Source: Salinicola halophyticus (GTDB lineage: Bacteria > Pseudomonadota > Gammaproteobacteria > Pseudomonadales > Halomonadaceae). From it: 64,000 nucleotides of DNA. Every line of letters begins with the position of its first letter. Within the stretch, counting starts at the first letter, position 1. The stretch spans positions 109,490 through 173,489 of the forward strand of contig NZ_PZJN01000007.1 of NCBI RefSeq assembly GCF_003206695.1. Direction: 5' to 3'. The translations under genes and the position numbers were made by a program. The notes beneath the pieces are model-generated. The model ran no database searches. It worked only from the letters and a program-made list of their open reading frames with translations, and was not told the DNA's origin. Below are positions 49,691-59,354 of the stretch, piece by piece.

Positions 49691-50590
49691 CTAGCCGCGA
49701 TCACGAATGAAATCGATGAAGGCCCGCAGCGGCGCGGGCACCAGCCGGCGATCCGAATAGTAGAGGTAAGGCCCGGTGAAACGTTGCCACCAGGGTTCGA
49801 GCACCGGTACCAGCGCGCCACTGGCGAGATACGGTTCGACCCACTGCTCGAAGATCATGATCAGACCGACGCCTTGCAACGCCGCCTCAACCCCGAGGTC
49901 CACGCCACCGCCGATGCTGACCGTCAACGGCCCGGCGGGCTCGATGCGAATCGACTCCTCCCCGCGCTCGAACTCCCACGGCGGCAGATTGCCGTTGGTG
50001 AAGCGGCCACGAATGCAGGCGTGCTGCAGCAGATCGCGGGGATGCGCGGGCGTGCCGCAACGCGACAGGTAGTCGGGCGAGGCGACCAGCGCGAAACGCT
50101 GCTCACGCGGCCCGATGGCCACGGCGATCATGTCCTGCTCGAGTAGTTCGTCGTAACGGATGCCGGCATCGAAGCCCGCCGCCAGCGTATCCGTCGCCGC
50201 GCTATCGGCGGTGATCTCGACGCGGATCTCCGGGTAGGCCTTGAGGAAGTCGGGCAGGAGGGAAGGCAGGATCAACCGCGCCGCGCTGACCGGCACGTTG
50301 AGACGAAGGGTGCCGGCCGGGCGATCCCGAAACCCGTTGACCGCGTCCAGCGCGCTTTCCACCTCCTCGATCGCCGGTGCCAGCCGCGAGACCAGCGCGG
50401 CGCCGGCCTCGGTCAGCGTCACCGCCCGTGTGGTGCGATGGAACAGTCGAATGCCGAGGGCGGTCTCGGCGCGGCGCACCGCATCGCTCAAGCGCGACGG
50501 ACTGGTGGCGGTGAGCCGTGCCGCTTCCCGAAACCCCTTGGCCTTGGCAACGGCCAGCACCGCCTGGAGATCACCGAGATCGGCGCTCAT
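49691..50590 (-). CDS. LysR-family regulator (299 aa)
   Basis: HTH_1 domain (LGDLQAVLAVAKAKGFREAA, SPSRLSDAVRRAETALGIRL, FHRTTRAVTLTEAG) and a LysR substrate-binding domain (GTLRLNVPVSAARLILPSLL). The subgroup with SRLSDAVRRAE is often paired with oxidoreductases. The ATG at 50590 gives the standard length; the frame runs on to 50716 but overlaps the start of the divergent reductase gene. It is divergent from the pdxI-like gene 109 bases away and probably controls it. Confidence 0.9.
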   Translation of the reverse strand: MSADLGDLQAVLAVAKAKGFREAARLTATSPSRLSDAVRRAETALGIRLFHRTTRAVTLTEAGAALVSRLAPAIEEVESALDAVNGFRDRPAGTLRLNVPVSAARLILPSLLPDFLKAYPEIRVEITADSAATDTLAAGFDAGIRYDELLEQDMIAVAIGPREQRFALVASPDYLSRCGTPAHPRDLLQHACIRGRFTNGNLPPWEFERGEESIRIEPAGPLTVSIGGGVDLGVEAALQGVGLIMIFEQWVEPYLASGALVPVLEPWWQRFTGPYLYYSDRRLVPAPLRAFIDFIRDRG

Positions 50591-50699
50591 TGTGCATTTC
50601 TCCGTACGACCTGTATTGATTGGCTGGAATAGTCGCACAGCATCGAGAGGTCTACGATAAAACCGTCCGACATCCCCTATTCGACACAGGAGTGAGCGC

Positions 50700-51569
50700 A
50701 TGTCCCTCATCGACAAAGCCGGTACTTATACCCTCGGTGATCGCCAGGTCAAACGACTAGGCTACGGGGCGATGCAGCTCGCCGGCCCCGGCGTATTCGG
50801 TCCGCCCAAGGATCCGGCGCGCGCCGTGCAGGTGCTGAAGGACGTGATTGCTGCCGGCATCGATCATATCGACACCTCGGATTTCTACGGTCCGCACATC
50901 ACCAATCAGCTCATCAAACAGGCGTTGCACCCCTATCCGAGCGAGCTCTGCCTCGTCACCAAGGTCAGCGCCCGGCGCGATGAAACCGGTGCCTGGCTGC
51001 CCGCGCTCTCGCCGGCCGAGCTGACCCAGGCGGTGGAAGACAACCTCCGCAATCTGGGCCTGGAGCAGATGGAGGTCGTCAACCTGCGCAGCATGCTGGA
51101 CGTACACGGGCCGGCCGAAGGCTCGCTGGAAGCGCCGCTGACGACGCTCGCCGAACTCCGCGAGCGCGGCCTGATCAAGCACATCGGGCTGAGCAACGTC
51201 ACCGCCACCCAGGTCGCCGATGGACAGAAGATCGTGCCCATCGTCTGCGTGCAGAATCAGTACAACCTGGCCAATCGGGCCGATGATTTGCTGATCGATC
51301 AGCTCGCCGCGGACGGCATTCCCTACGTGCCGTTCTTCCCGCTGGGCGGATTCACGCCCCTGCAGTCGGACACGCTCTCCGACGTGGCGAAGACGCTCGA
51401 GGCCACGCCGATGCAGGTGGCGCTGGCGTGGCTGCTCAAGCGTTCACCCAACATTTTGCTGATCCCCGGCACCTCGTCGCCAGGGCATCTGCAGGAGAAC
51501 ATCGAGGCGGCCGCGCTGGAGATTCCCGCGGCGCAGATGGCGTTGCTGGATCGTATCGGCAGCGAGTAA
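50700..51569 (+). CDS. pdxI: Aldo/keto reductase, YdbC/PdxI-like (probable pyridoxal reductase), 289 aa
   Basis: An NADPH-dependent TIM-barrel reductase. The catalytic Asp and Tyr are in HIDTSDFYGPHITNQLI and the Lys in CLVTKVSARRDE. VVNLRSMLDVHGPAEGSLEA and YVPFFPLGGFTPLQSDTLSD, then ATPMQVALAWLLKRSPNILL match E. coli YdbC, which has been reported to reduce pyridoxal to pyridoxine (PdxI); as in YdbC, the usual catalytic His region is VNLR. The identity is by recalled similarity, so the symbol is tentative. A LysR gene is divergent. Confidence 0.8.
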   Translation: MSLIDKAGTYTLGDRQVKRLGYGAMQLAGPGVFGPPKDPARAVQVLKDVIAAGIDHIDTSDFYGPHITNQLIKQALHPYPSELCLVTKVSARRDETGAWLPALSPAELTQAVEDNLRNLGLEQMEVVNLRSMLDVHGPAEGSLEAPLTTLAELRERGLIKHIGLSNVTATQVADGQKIVPIVCVQNQYNLANRADDLLIDQLAADGIPYVPFFPLGGFTPLQSDTLSDVAKTLEATPMQVALAWLLKRSPNILLIPGTSSPGHLQENIEAAALEIPAAQMALLDRIGSE

Positions 51570-51623
51570 CGCGGCCGATCTCGGAACATCCGGCTTAGGG
51601 AAGCTTGGACACAACGTAACGGT

Positions 51624-52556
51624 CTAGGGCAAGGTCGTCAGACGCTCCCAGAACGCTTCGGCGAAAGCCGGTAGCGTCTCCTTGGCGCGAGTGATGTGGA
51701 TTTCGACCGGAATATCCCAGGCCGGCCCGAGCGCCCGGACCAGCTGGTGCTCGCGCCATTCCGACTCCGCCAGGATGAGCGGCAGCCAGGCCATGCCCTT
51801 GTTCTCCAGCGCCATCGACATCAATACCGCCGCCAGGTGGCTCGAGAACAGCGGCGCTCGTGGGGCGAATTCAGCATTGCTGCGCAGCCGGTGGGAAACG
51901 ATGCGCCCCAATCCCGACGCATCGGTGTAGGCCAGATACGGAACGGCGGGATCGTCCGCCGGCAGGAATTCGGGATCGAGGCCCGCCGCTGCGTCCTTGC
52001 CCTCGCCGAGTTTTCTGCTCAATTCCGCACCGATCAGCGGTACCAGGGTGTCCTTGGCGATCCTTCGACTCTCGAACCGGCCCGGATCGAGCCGCGTGGG
52101 CACCGCCGGGTGACGGTGACTGAGCAGGAAATGCACCCGCCCCTGCGTCAGCCTCTGCTCGCATTCCGCCATGCTCTCGGTATGGAGCTGCAGCGCCTCG
52201 ATCGGCGCCCCCTTCTCGACCTGACGGATCCAGCGCGGAAAGAACGTGAACGACAGCGAATGTGTCGCCGCGAACTGCAGCGTTCGGGCGGCCTTGCCCG
52301 CCACCTCCCGAACCTCTTCACGCAACCGATGCAGACGGGTGGCGGACTCGAGAGCGCCGCCCTGCATCGCCCGCCCCGCCTCGGTCAGCGACGTCCCCTG
52401 TGGCGTACGCACGAACAGGGTGACGCCCATCCACGCCTCCAGCGCCCGTATCCGTCGGCTAAAGGCCGGCTGGGTGATATGGCGCGCCTCCGCGGCACGC
52501 ACGAAGCTGCCGTGCTCCGCCAGCGCAATGAAATCTTCGAGCCAGACCAGTTCCAT
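51624..52556 (-). CDS. LysR-family regulator, probable tarD regulator (310 aa)
   Basis: HTH_1 domain starts MELVWLEDFIALAEHGSFVR, then AAEARHITQPAFSRRIRALE and GVTLFVRTPQGTSLTEAGRA; the rest is a LysR ligand domain (AATHSLSFTFFPRWIRQVEK). The ATG at 52556 was chosen because the family N-terminus begins there; the open frame to 52742 overlaps the start of tarD. It is divergent from the tartrate dehydratase gene, and a perfect palindrome (52589-52603) lies in the 130-base spacer. Confidence 0.9.
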   Translation of the reverse strand: MELVWLEDFIALAEHGSFVRAAEARHITQPAFSRRIRALEAWMGVTLFVRTPQGTSLTEAGRAMQGGALESATRLHRLREEVREVAGKAARTLQFAATHSLSFTFFPRWIRQVEKGAPIEALQLHTESMAECEQRLTQGRVHFLLSHRHPAVPTRLDPGRFESRRIAKDTLVPLIGAELSRKLGEGKDAAAGLDPEFLPADDPAVPYLAYTDASGLGRIVSHRLRSNAEFAPRAPLFSSHLAAVLMSMALENKGMAWLPLILAESEWREHQLVRALGPAWDIPVEIHITRAKETLPAFAEAFWERLTTLP

Positions 52557-52588
52557 GGTTCGATTCCTGTGACCGGATGCCAATAGCA

Positions 52589-52603
52589 ATGCCGTTTCGG
52601 CAT
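52589..52603. promoter_or_regulatory. Palindrome between the LysR gene and tarD
   Basis: ATGCCG-TTT-CGGCAT is perfect and 15 bp long, as expected for a LysR recognition site. It lies 33 bases before the LysR start and 84 bases before the tarD start, fitting auto-repression plus divergent activation. Confidence 0.6.
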
Positions 52604-52686
52604 AACTAACCTCGTTAATAGCATTGGTTGGCGAGCCGAGGCCAGGGCTATCGTGGCTTTCACCATCCCCTGTCGAGTATTCCGCC

Positions 52687-53856
52687 ATGCGTATTGTGGA
52701 CATCCGTGAACAGACCGCATCGATCGCCTCCCCCATCGCCAATGCCTATATCGATTTCTCCAAGATGACCTGTTCGGTCGTTGCGGTCGTCACCGACGTG
52801 ATCCGCGACGGCAAGCCGGTCATCGGTTACGGCTTCAACTCCAACGGCCGCTACGGCCAGGGTGCGCTGATGCGCGATCGCTTTCTGGCGCGAGTGCTGG
52901 AGGCCGATCCCGAGACGCTGATCGATCACGATCGCGACAACCTGGACCCGTTCGCCATCTGGAAGACCTTGATGACCAACGAGAAGCCGGGCGGCCACGG
53001 CGAGCGCTCGGTGGCGGTCGGCACGATCGACATGGCGGTCTGGGACGCCGTGGCCAAGATCGAGGGCAAGCCACTCTATCGGCTGCTGGCGGAGCGCTAC
53101 CGCGATGGCCAGGCCGACGACAAGGTGTGGGTCTACGCCGCCGGCGGTTACTACTACCCCGGCAAGGACCACTCGAAGCTGCAGGAGGAGATGCGGGGCT
53201 ATCTCGACCGCGGCTATAGCGTGGTCAAGATGAAGATCGGCGCCGCCTCGCTGGACGAGGACCTGCGCCGGATCGACGCGGTGCTGAAGGTGGTGGGAGA
53301 CGGCAGCCGCTTGGCGGTCGATGCCAACGGTCGATTCGATCAGGCGACGGCCATCGCCTACGCCGAAGCGCTCAAGCCCTACAAACTGTTCTGGTACGAA
53401 GAGGCCGGCGACCCGCTTGATTACGCGCTGCAGGCGGAGCTCGCGAACCACTACGAGTTGCCGATGGCGACCGGCGAGAATCTCTTCTCGCACCAGGACG
53501 CCCGCAACCTGCTGCGCTACGCCGGCATGCGCCCGGATCGCGACTACCTGCAGTTCGACTGCGCGCTCTCCTACGGGCTGGTGGAGTATCTGCGTACGCT
53601 CGATGTCATGGCCGAGATGGGCTGGTCCAGCCGCCGCGTGGTACCCCACGGCGGCCATCAGATGTCGCTCAATATCGCCGCCGGCCTGCACCTGGGCGGT
53701 AACGAATCCTACCCGGACGTGTTCCAGCCCTTCGGCGGTTTTGCCGACGGCATCCAGGTGGAAGATGGCTACGTTGCCCTGCCCGACGTCCCGGGCGTCG
53801 GGTTCGAAGCGAAGTCGGCGCTCTACAAGGTCATGCGCGAACTCGGCGGCGAGTGA
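52687..53856 (+). CDS. tarD: D(-)-tartrate dehydratase (enolase superfamily), 389 aa
   Basis: Dehydrates D(-)-tartrate to oxaloacetate with Mg2+. The sequence closely follows the Bradyrhizobium TarD type: NAYIDFSKMTCSVVAVVTDV, NSNGRYGQGALMRDRF, EKPGGHGERSVAVGTIDMAV. Catalytic and metal residues: Lys181-Met-Lys183 (KMKIG), Asp212 and Asn214 (VDANG), Glu238/239 (WYEEAGDPLDY), Glu264 (ATGENLF) and His321 (VVPHGGHQMS). All are present. The gene starts at 52687 and is divergent from a LysR gene. No tartrate transporter gene is adjacent. Confidence 0.92.
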   Translation: MRIVDIREQTASIASPIANAYIDFSKMTCSVVAVVTDVIRDGKPVIGYGFNSNGRYGQGALMRDRFLARVLEADPETLIDHDRDNLDPFAIWKTLMTNEKPGGHGERSVAVGTIDMAVWDAVAKIEGKPLYRLLAERYRDGQADDKVWVYAAGGYYYPGKDHSKLQEEMRGYLDRGYSVVKMKIGAASLDEDLRRIDAVLKVVGDGSRLAVDANGRFDQATAIAYAEALKPYKLFWYEEAGDPLDYALQAELANHYELPMATGENLFSHQDARNLLRYAGMRPDRDYLQFDCALSYGLVEYLRTLDVMAEMGWSSRRVVPHGGHQMSLNIAAGLHLGGNESYPDVFQPFGGFADGIQVEDGYVALPDVPGVGFEAKSALYKVMRELGGE

Positions 53857-53883
53857 AGGTTGTGCGCATCGACGCCAAAAGAT

Positions 53884-53900
53884 ATGTTATAAAATAACAT
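53884..53900 (+). promoter_or_regulatory. Zur box of folE2
   Basis: ATGTTAT-AAA-ATAACAT is a perfect 17-bp palindrome containing GTTATAAAATAAC, one change from the Zur consensus. It lies 21 bases before the folE2 ATG, overlapping the expected promoter. folE2 is a well-known Zur target in other bacteria. Confidence 0.83.
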
Positions 53901-53921
53901 TAATGACATCGATGAGCGCTC

Positions 53922-54842
53922 ATGACCCTCACCGTACCGCCGCTACCGGATGTCGCCGCTGGGCGCGAACCGGAACCATCTAGGGCATCGCCTTACCGCG
54001 CCCTGCAACATGTCGGCATGCAGGGCATCGCCACCCGCCTGCAATGGGAGGATGGCACTCGGCTGCCCGCCACCGCCGACGTCAGTGTCGATCTCGCCGC
54101 CGGCCAGCGCGGCATTCACATGTCCCGGCTCTATCGGCTGCTGGACCGGCTCGACGAGTCGCCGCTGACACCGGCCGGATTGACGACGCTGGGTAACGCC
54201 TTGCTGGATAGCCAGCAAGGCATCAGTCAGGCCTTGGCACTAACGCTGCGCTTCGATCTGCCACTGCGCCGCCCGGCGCTGCTCAGTGGCGAGAGCGGTT
54301 GGCGTCACTATCCGTGCAGGCTGGAATTGAAAGGCAGCCGAGAAGCGCTTGAAACCACACTGACGCTATCACTCGACTACGCCTCCACCTGCCCTTGCTC
54401 GACCGCGCTGGCGCGCCACGCCATGGCCCGGGACTGGCGCCATTGGGTGGAAGAACAGACGCATGCCGACATCGATGCCGGGACCGTCGCCAACTGGATC
54501 GAGCACCAGGGCGCTTTCCCCACGCCGCACAGTCAGCGCAGCCGGGCCGCTCTCTCGCTCACGCTAAGTCCCCGGGCGGCGTTCGCCGCTGCCGATCGTA
54601 TCGATACTTTCGAGCGCTTGCTGCAGACACCGGTTCAGACACTGGTAAAACGGATCGATGAGCAGGCCTTTGCAGAGCGCAATGGCGCCAACCTGATGTT
54701 CTGCGAGGATGCCGCCCGGCGTCTGGCCGAGGGCTGCGATGCACAGCCCGACGTCACGGGCTATCGCATCGAGATCGTGCATGCCGAAAGCCTGCATGCC
54801 CATGATGCGATTGCCGTGGTGGAACGCGACCTGCCTGCATGA
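53922..54842 (+). CDS. folE2: GTP cyclohydrolase FolE2 (zinc-independent type IB), 306 aa
   Basis: Makes 7,8-dihydroneopterin triphosphate from GTP, the first step of folate synthesis, without needing zinc (it works with other divalent metals), so cells can make folate when zinc is scarce. Family signatures: HVGMQGIATRLQWEDGTRLP, DVSVDLAAGQRGIHMSRLYR, the Cys region YASTCPCSTALARHAMARDW (catalytic Cys157 or Cys159), and the C-terminal RRLAEGCDAQPDVTGYRIEI and ESLHAHDAIAV. The length fits the family. A Zur box lies directly upstream. Confidence 0.95.
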   Translation: MTLTVPPLPDVAAGREPEPSRASPYRALQHVGMQGIATRLQWEDGTRLPATADVSVDLAAGQRGIHMSRLYRLLDRLDESPLTPAGLTTLGNALLDSQQGISQALALTLRFDLPLRRPALLSGESGWRHYPCRLELKGSREALETTLTLSLDYASTCPCSTALARHAMARDWRHWVEEQTHADIDAGTVANWIEHQGAFPTPHSQRSRAALSLTLSPRAAFAAADRIDTFERLLQTPVQTLVKRIDEQAFAERNGANLMFCEDAARRLAEGCDAQPDVTGYRIEIVHAESLHAHDAIAVVERDLPA

Positions 54843-54897
54843 AGCCCCGTCGTCGATCACCGACGACGGGATACCACCAAGCCAAACCGACGGATGC

Positions 54898-55998
54898 CTA
54901 GCCGAACAGCCCTTTCAACGTGTGCGGCTGGCTGCGCAGGTACTGCTTCGGCGCGTGAACGCTGGCGCCGAGCTTGGCGGCGGCGTGCCACGGCCAGCGC
55001 GGATCAAAGAGCATGCCGCGTGCCAGCGCGACGGCATCCGCTTCACCGCTGAAGACGATGCCTTCGGCCTGCTCCGGCTCGGTGATCAGCCCGACGGCGA
55101 TGACCGGCATAGCGACTTCCTGCTTCATGCGCCGCGCGAACGGCACCTGGTAGCTGGGGCCGACATCCAGCGCCTGGCGCGGATCGAGACCGCCACCGGA
55201 ACAGTCGATGAAACTACAGCCGCGGGCGTCCAGCGCCTTGGCCAATTCCACGCTCTGCTCCAGATCCCAGCCACCCTCGACCCAGTCACTGCCGGAGATA
55301 CGAATACCCACCGGCTTCTGCTGCGGGAAGACCTCGCGGACGGCGTCGAAGATTTCCAGCACGATCCGCATGCGGTTTTCGAGGCTGCCACCGTATTGGT
55401 CATCGCGCTGGTTGGAGAGCGGCGACAAGAATTCATGCAGCAGATAGCCATGGGCCGCGTGGAGCTCGATCAGCTCGAAACCCAGGCGCTCGGCACGCTT
55501 GGCCGAGGCCACGAAGCCGGCCTTGAGCGCTTCGATATCCTCGAGGCTCATCGCTTTCGGCGGACGCTGATCGTCCTGATACGCAACCCCGGAGGGCGCC
55601 ACGGTCTGCCAGCCGCCCTGCTCGAGCGATAGCTGCGCGCCACCTTCCCAGGGCGCCTGACAGGAGGCCTTGCGCCCGGCGTGGCCGAGCTGGATACCGA
55701 TCGGCATCGGCGAGTGGCCACGCACGGACTCGAGCATGCGCGCCATCGCCTGCTCGTTATCGTCCGAATAGAGGCCGACGTCGCCTGGGGTGATGCGCCC
55801 TTCCGGAGCGACAGACGAGGCTTCGACCATCAGCAGTCCGGCGCCGGAGAGCGCCAGATTGCCGAGATGGATGGTGTGCCAGTCGGTCATGTTGCCGTGC
55901 TCGTCAGCGGAGTACTGGCACATCGGTGAGATCACTATGCGATTGGCCAGCTCGAGCTCGGCGAGCTTGAGCGGCGTGAACAGCTTGGGGGATGCCAT
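54898..55998 (-). CDS. NADPH dehydrogenase/ene-reductase, NamA/YqjM type (366 aa)
   Basis: Old yellow enzyme family, FMN-dependent. LFTPLKLAELELANRIVISP at the start, Cys in SPMCQYSADEHGNMTDWHTI (redox-tuning Cys of the YqjM class), IQLGHAGRKASCQAP, IELHAAHGYLLHEFLSPLSN and NQRDDQYGGSLENR. It differs from the island OYE at 8656 by the YqjM-type Cys and HAAH motif. It reduces enals, enones and nitro compounds; the physiological substrate is unknown. Convergent with folE2. Confidence 0.92.
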   Translation of the reverse strand: MASPKLFTPLKLAELELANRIVISPMCQYSADEHGNMTDWHTIHLGNLALSGAGLLMVEASSVAPEGRITPGDVGLYSDDNEQAMARMLESVRGHSPMPIGIQLGHAGRKASCQAPWEGGAQLSLEQGGWQTVAPSGVAYQDDQRPPKAMSLEDIEALKAGFVASAKRAERLGFELIELHAAHGYLLHEFLSPLSNQRDDQYGGSLENRMRIVLEIFDAVREVFPQQKPVGIRISGSDWVEGGWDLEQSVELAKALDARGCSFIDCSGGGLDPRQALDVGPSYQVPFARRMKQEVAMPVIAVGLITEPEQAEGIVFSGEADAVALARGMLFDPRWPWHAAAKLGASVHAPKQYLRSQPHTLKGLFG

Positions 55999-56129
55999 GG
56001 AAAAATTCCGGAAACGAATGATGACGAAAATGTAGCTGGCTAATAATTGTTTGGCAATGGCCGCGCCTCACCGATAGCCGCAGAAGAAGACCTAAATATC
56101 CTCGGGGGCTGATCACGATATGCCCATAT

Positions 56130-57446
56130 TCATGTCGCGCACCGCAGGGTCGGAGCGTTCTCAGCTTCGAGGTGAGATAGGGTCGATGTGACGTGAGCAA
56201 TGGCACTGACGACATCGTTGGCCCCGGCACGAATCTTATCGATTGCATGACCGGCTTCGCCCGCCATGCGGACGCCGTTTTCCACGCTGCCCAGACAGGC
56301 CTGCATGCCACCGCTCACTTCGTGGGTGAGATCGCGCAGGCTGGCGACGGTGGCGGTGATGTCGCGAGTGGCCTGGGAGGTGCATATCGACAGCTGGCGT
56401 ACTTCGTGAGACACCACCGCGAAGCCGCGGCCATGCTCACCGGCACGGGCCGACTCGATGGCGGCATTGAGCGCCAGCAGGTTGGTCTGCTCGGCGATAT
56501 CGCGAATGCTTTCGACCACCGCGCTGATGTCGGCGGAGCGTTGCGCCAGGGAGTCGATCAGCTGCGAGGCAGCCGCAACCTGATCAGCGATACAACGAAT
56601 TTCGGTGATGGTCTCGTCGATGATACGCGAACCGTCGCTGGCGGACGTTTCCGTGTTCGACGAAATGCGATAGGCCATTTGCGCGCTTTCATTCTCACGT
56701 GTCACGCGGTCGGTGATATCGGTCGCGAACTTGACCACCTTGTAGAGCTGCCCCTCGGAATCGAAGACCGGGTTATAGCTCGCTTCGAGCCACAGCGTTC
56801 GACCTTGCTTGTCGAGTCGTTTGAACTGCCCCGACATGAATTCACCCGCGTTCAGATGGACCCAGAAATCAAGGTACTTCTGACTCGCTGCATAATCGCG
56901 TTCGCAGAATATCCGATGATGCGTGCCTTGGAGCTCTTCGAGAGCGTAGCCCACCGTATTCAGAAAATTATCGTTAGCGGTCAAGATGTGTCCGTCGGGA
57001 GAGAACTCGATGACCGCCATGGCCCGGTCGATGGCGTTCAGCCGGCTGTGCATGTCCTGCTCATCGCGTACCCGCGCGGTGATGTCGGTCGCCGTCTTGA
57101 CCACGCGAATGATCTTTCCACGACGGTCGCGGACCGGATTATAAGAGGCTTCCAGCCAGAGCGTGTGGCCGTCTTCGGCAATGCGCTTGAAACGACCGGT
57201 AATAAACTCGCCTTGCTGCAGCCGGTCCCAGAAGGCCGCGTATTCTCGACTCGCGGCCAGTGCCGGATCGCAAAGTTGGCGGTGGTGCTGGCCGATCAAG
57301 TCGACGCCACGATACCCGGTGATATCGAGAAAGTTGGTATTGGCGGTAACTATTATGCCCTCCGGAGAGAACTCGATGATGGCCATGGCACGATGGATGG
57401 CATCGAGCACGGCTTCATGATGACGCGGCGAGCGAAATAGGGCCAT
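56130..57446 (-). CDS. Soluble two-PAS methyl-accepting chemotaxis protein, BdlA-like (438 aa)
   Basis: Two PAS domains (about residues 14-125 and 136-250), each with the repeated pattern [20 protein letters not shown] / [23 protein letters not shown](Q/I)xC and [11 protein letters not shown], then an MCP signalling domain with the conserved tip [20 protein letters not shown]. There is no membrane helix, so it is a cytosolic receptor. The domain order and PAS pattern match P. aeruginosa BdlA (biofilm dispersal). The ATG at 57446 follows AAAGGAACG; a TTG at 57470 would add eight residues. Confidence 0.87.
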   Translation of the reverse strand: MALFRSPRHHEAVLDAIHRAMAIIEFSPEGIIVTANTNFLDITGYRGVDLIGQHHRQLCDPALAASREYAAFWDRLQQGEFITGRFKRIAEDGHTLWLEASYNPVRDRRGKIIRVVKTATDITARVRDEQDMHSRLNAIDRAMAVIEFSPDGHILTANDNFLNTVGYALEELQGTHHRIFCERDYAASQKYLDFWVHLNAGEFMSGQFKRLDKQGRTLWLEASYNPVFDSEGQLYKVVKFATDITDRVTRENESAQMAYRISSNTETSASDGSRIIDETITEIRCIADQVAAASQLIDSLAQRSADISAVVESIRDIAEQTNLLALNAAIESARAGEHGRGFAVVSHEVRQLSICTSQATRDITATVASLRDLTHEVSGGMQACLGSVENGVRMAGEAGHAIDKIRAGANDVVSAIAHVTSTLSHLEAENAPTLRCAT

Positions 57447-57824
57447 GTGCGGCGTTCCTTTATTATTCAATGAGTTCTTGACGACTCACTTGGAATTCTA
57501 TGGTGGGCCTGAAACGGCGTTATTAGCGAGTGTGTTTCAGCCAGACTAAAGGCGTTGCCATCAATATCGACAGTACTGTCCGAAATTTTAGTCTTCAGGC
57601 AGCTAAACGCATGAATTAAAAACCGAAGTAATATTAGGGTCATGCTGACAGTCGCCGCGCGCAAGCCACTTTTATTCAGGATAATGGCATCGACGCAATA
57701 CCCGTATTACGAATCGAGCACTTAGATGTTCCACTCAAGCTAGTTATCGATGAATTTAGTGATATCGATGAATCTAGCTATATTGATAAATAGAGATGTC
57801 GTACTGAAGAAAACACCGAGCCCT
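57447..57824. other. AT-richer intergenic stretch, no gene seen
   Basis: About 380 bases upstream of the chemoreceptor gene. It holds its promoter region and diverged repeats GATATCGATGAATCTAG and TTATCGATGAATTTAG (about 57747-57775). No open frame with a ribosome-binding site was found. Confidence 0.4.
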
Positions 57825-57858
57825 AAAAAACCCCGATACCCTTGTGAGGATAATCGGG
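57825..57858 (-). terminator. Rho-independent terminator of the COG0523 gene
   Basis: On the minus strand CCCCGAT pairs with ATCGGGG (outer arms at 57852-57858 and 57831-57837) with further inner pairs and a short loop, followed by six T. It lies 60 bases after the stop codon. Confidence 0.8.
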
Positions 57859-57917
57859 GAAGCTCCGGTGGAGACCAGACTCTTGGCGGCCAGATTCTGG
57901 AGACGTCGAAAGCGTGA

Positions 57918-59120
<1,203 letters not shown>

Positions 59121-59148
59121 GAATAGTTCCGATGATATTTTTTATTAT

Positions 59149-59161
59149 GTTATATCGTAAC
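59149..59161 (-). promoter_or_regulatory. Zur box of the COG0523 gene
   Basis: On the minus strand it reads GTTACGATATAAC, one base different from the znu operon box (GTTATGATATAAC). It lies 29 bases upstream of the start codon, in the promoter zone. It is also in the spacer to the divergent phnD gene, 194 bases from that start. Confidence 0.8.
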
Positions 59162-59257
59162 AATAGCGGCGACAACCCTGATTGATTGCTCGAAAACGAA
59201 CATGAGCAGCGGTCATTAGCGAAAGTCGAATGCGCTTTTCGCCGGATATTGCGCACA

Positions 59258-59275
59258 CTGTGACAAAACGATGAC
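59258..59275 (+). promoter_or_regulatory. Candidate PhoB box before phnD
   Basis: CTGTGAC-AAAA-CGATGAC is an 11-bp-spaced direct repeat similar to the Pho box pattern CTGTCAT-N4-CTGTCAT. It lies about 80 bases before the phnD ATG. Matches are imperfect (two and three changes), so it is tentative. Confidence 0.42.
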
Positions 59276-59354
59276 ACCGAACGCGGCCTAACCAGACACA
59301 CAACATGCGCGGCCGGTGTCGCTTATAACAACCTCCGTCTCAGGAGACGCTGCC

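Noticed and set aside
56193..57440. 415-codon plus-strand frame antisense to the chemoreceptor
   Set aside because: Shadow of a clear two-PAS MCP gene, same GC-driven effect.
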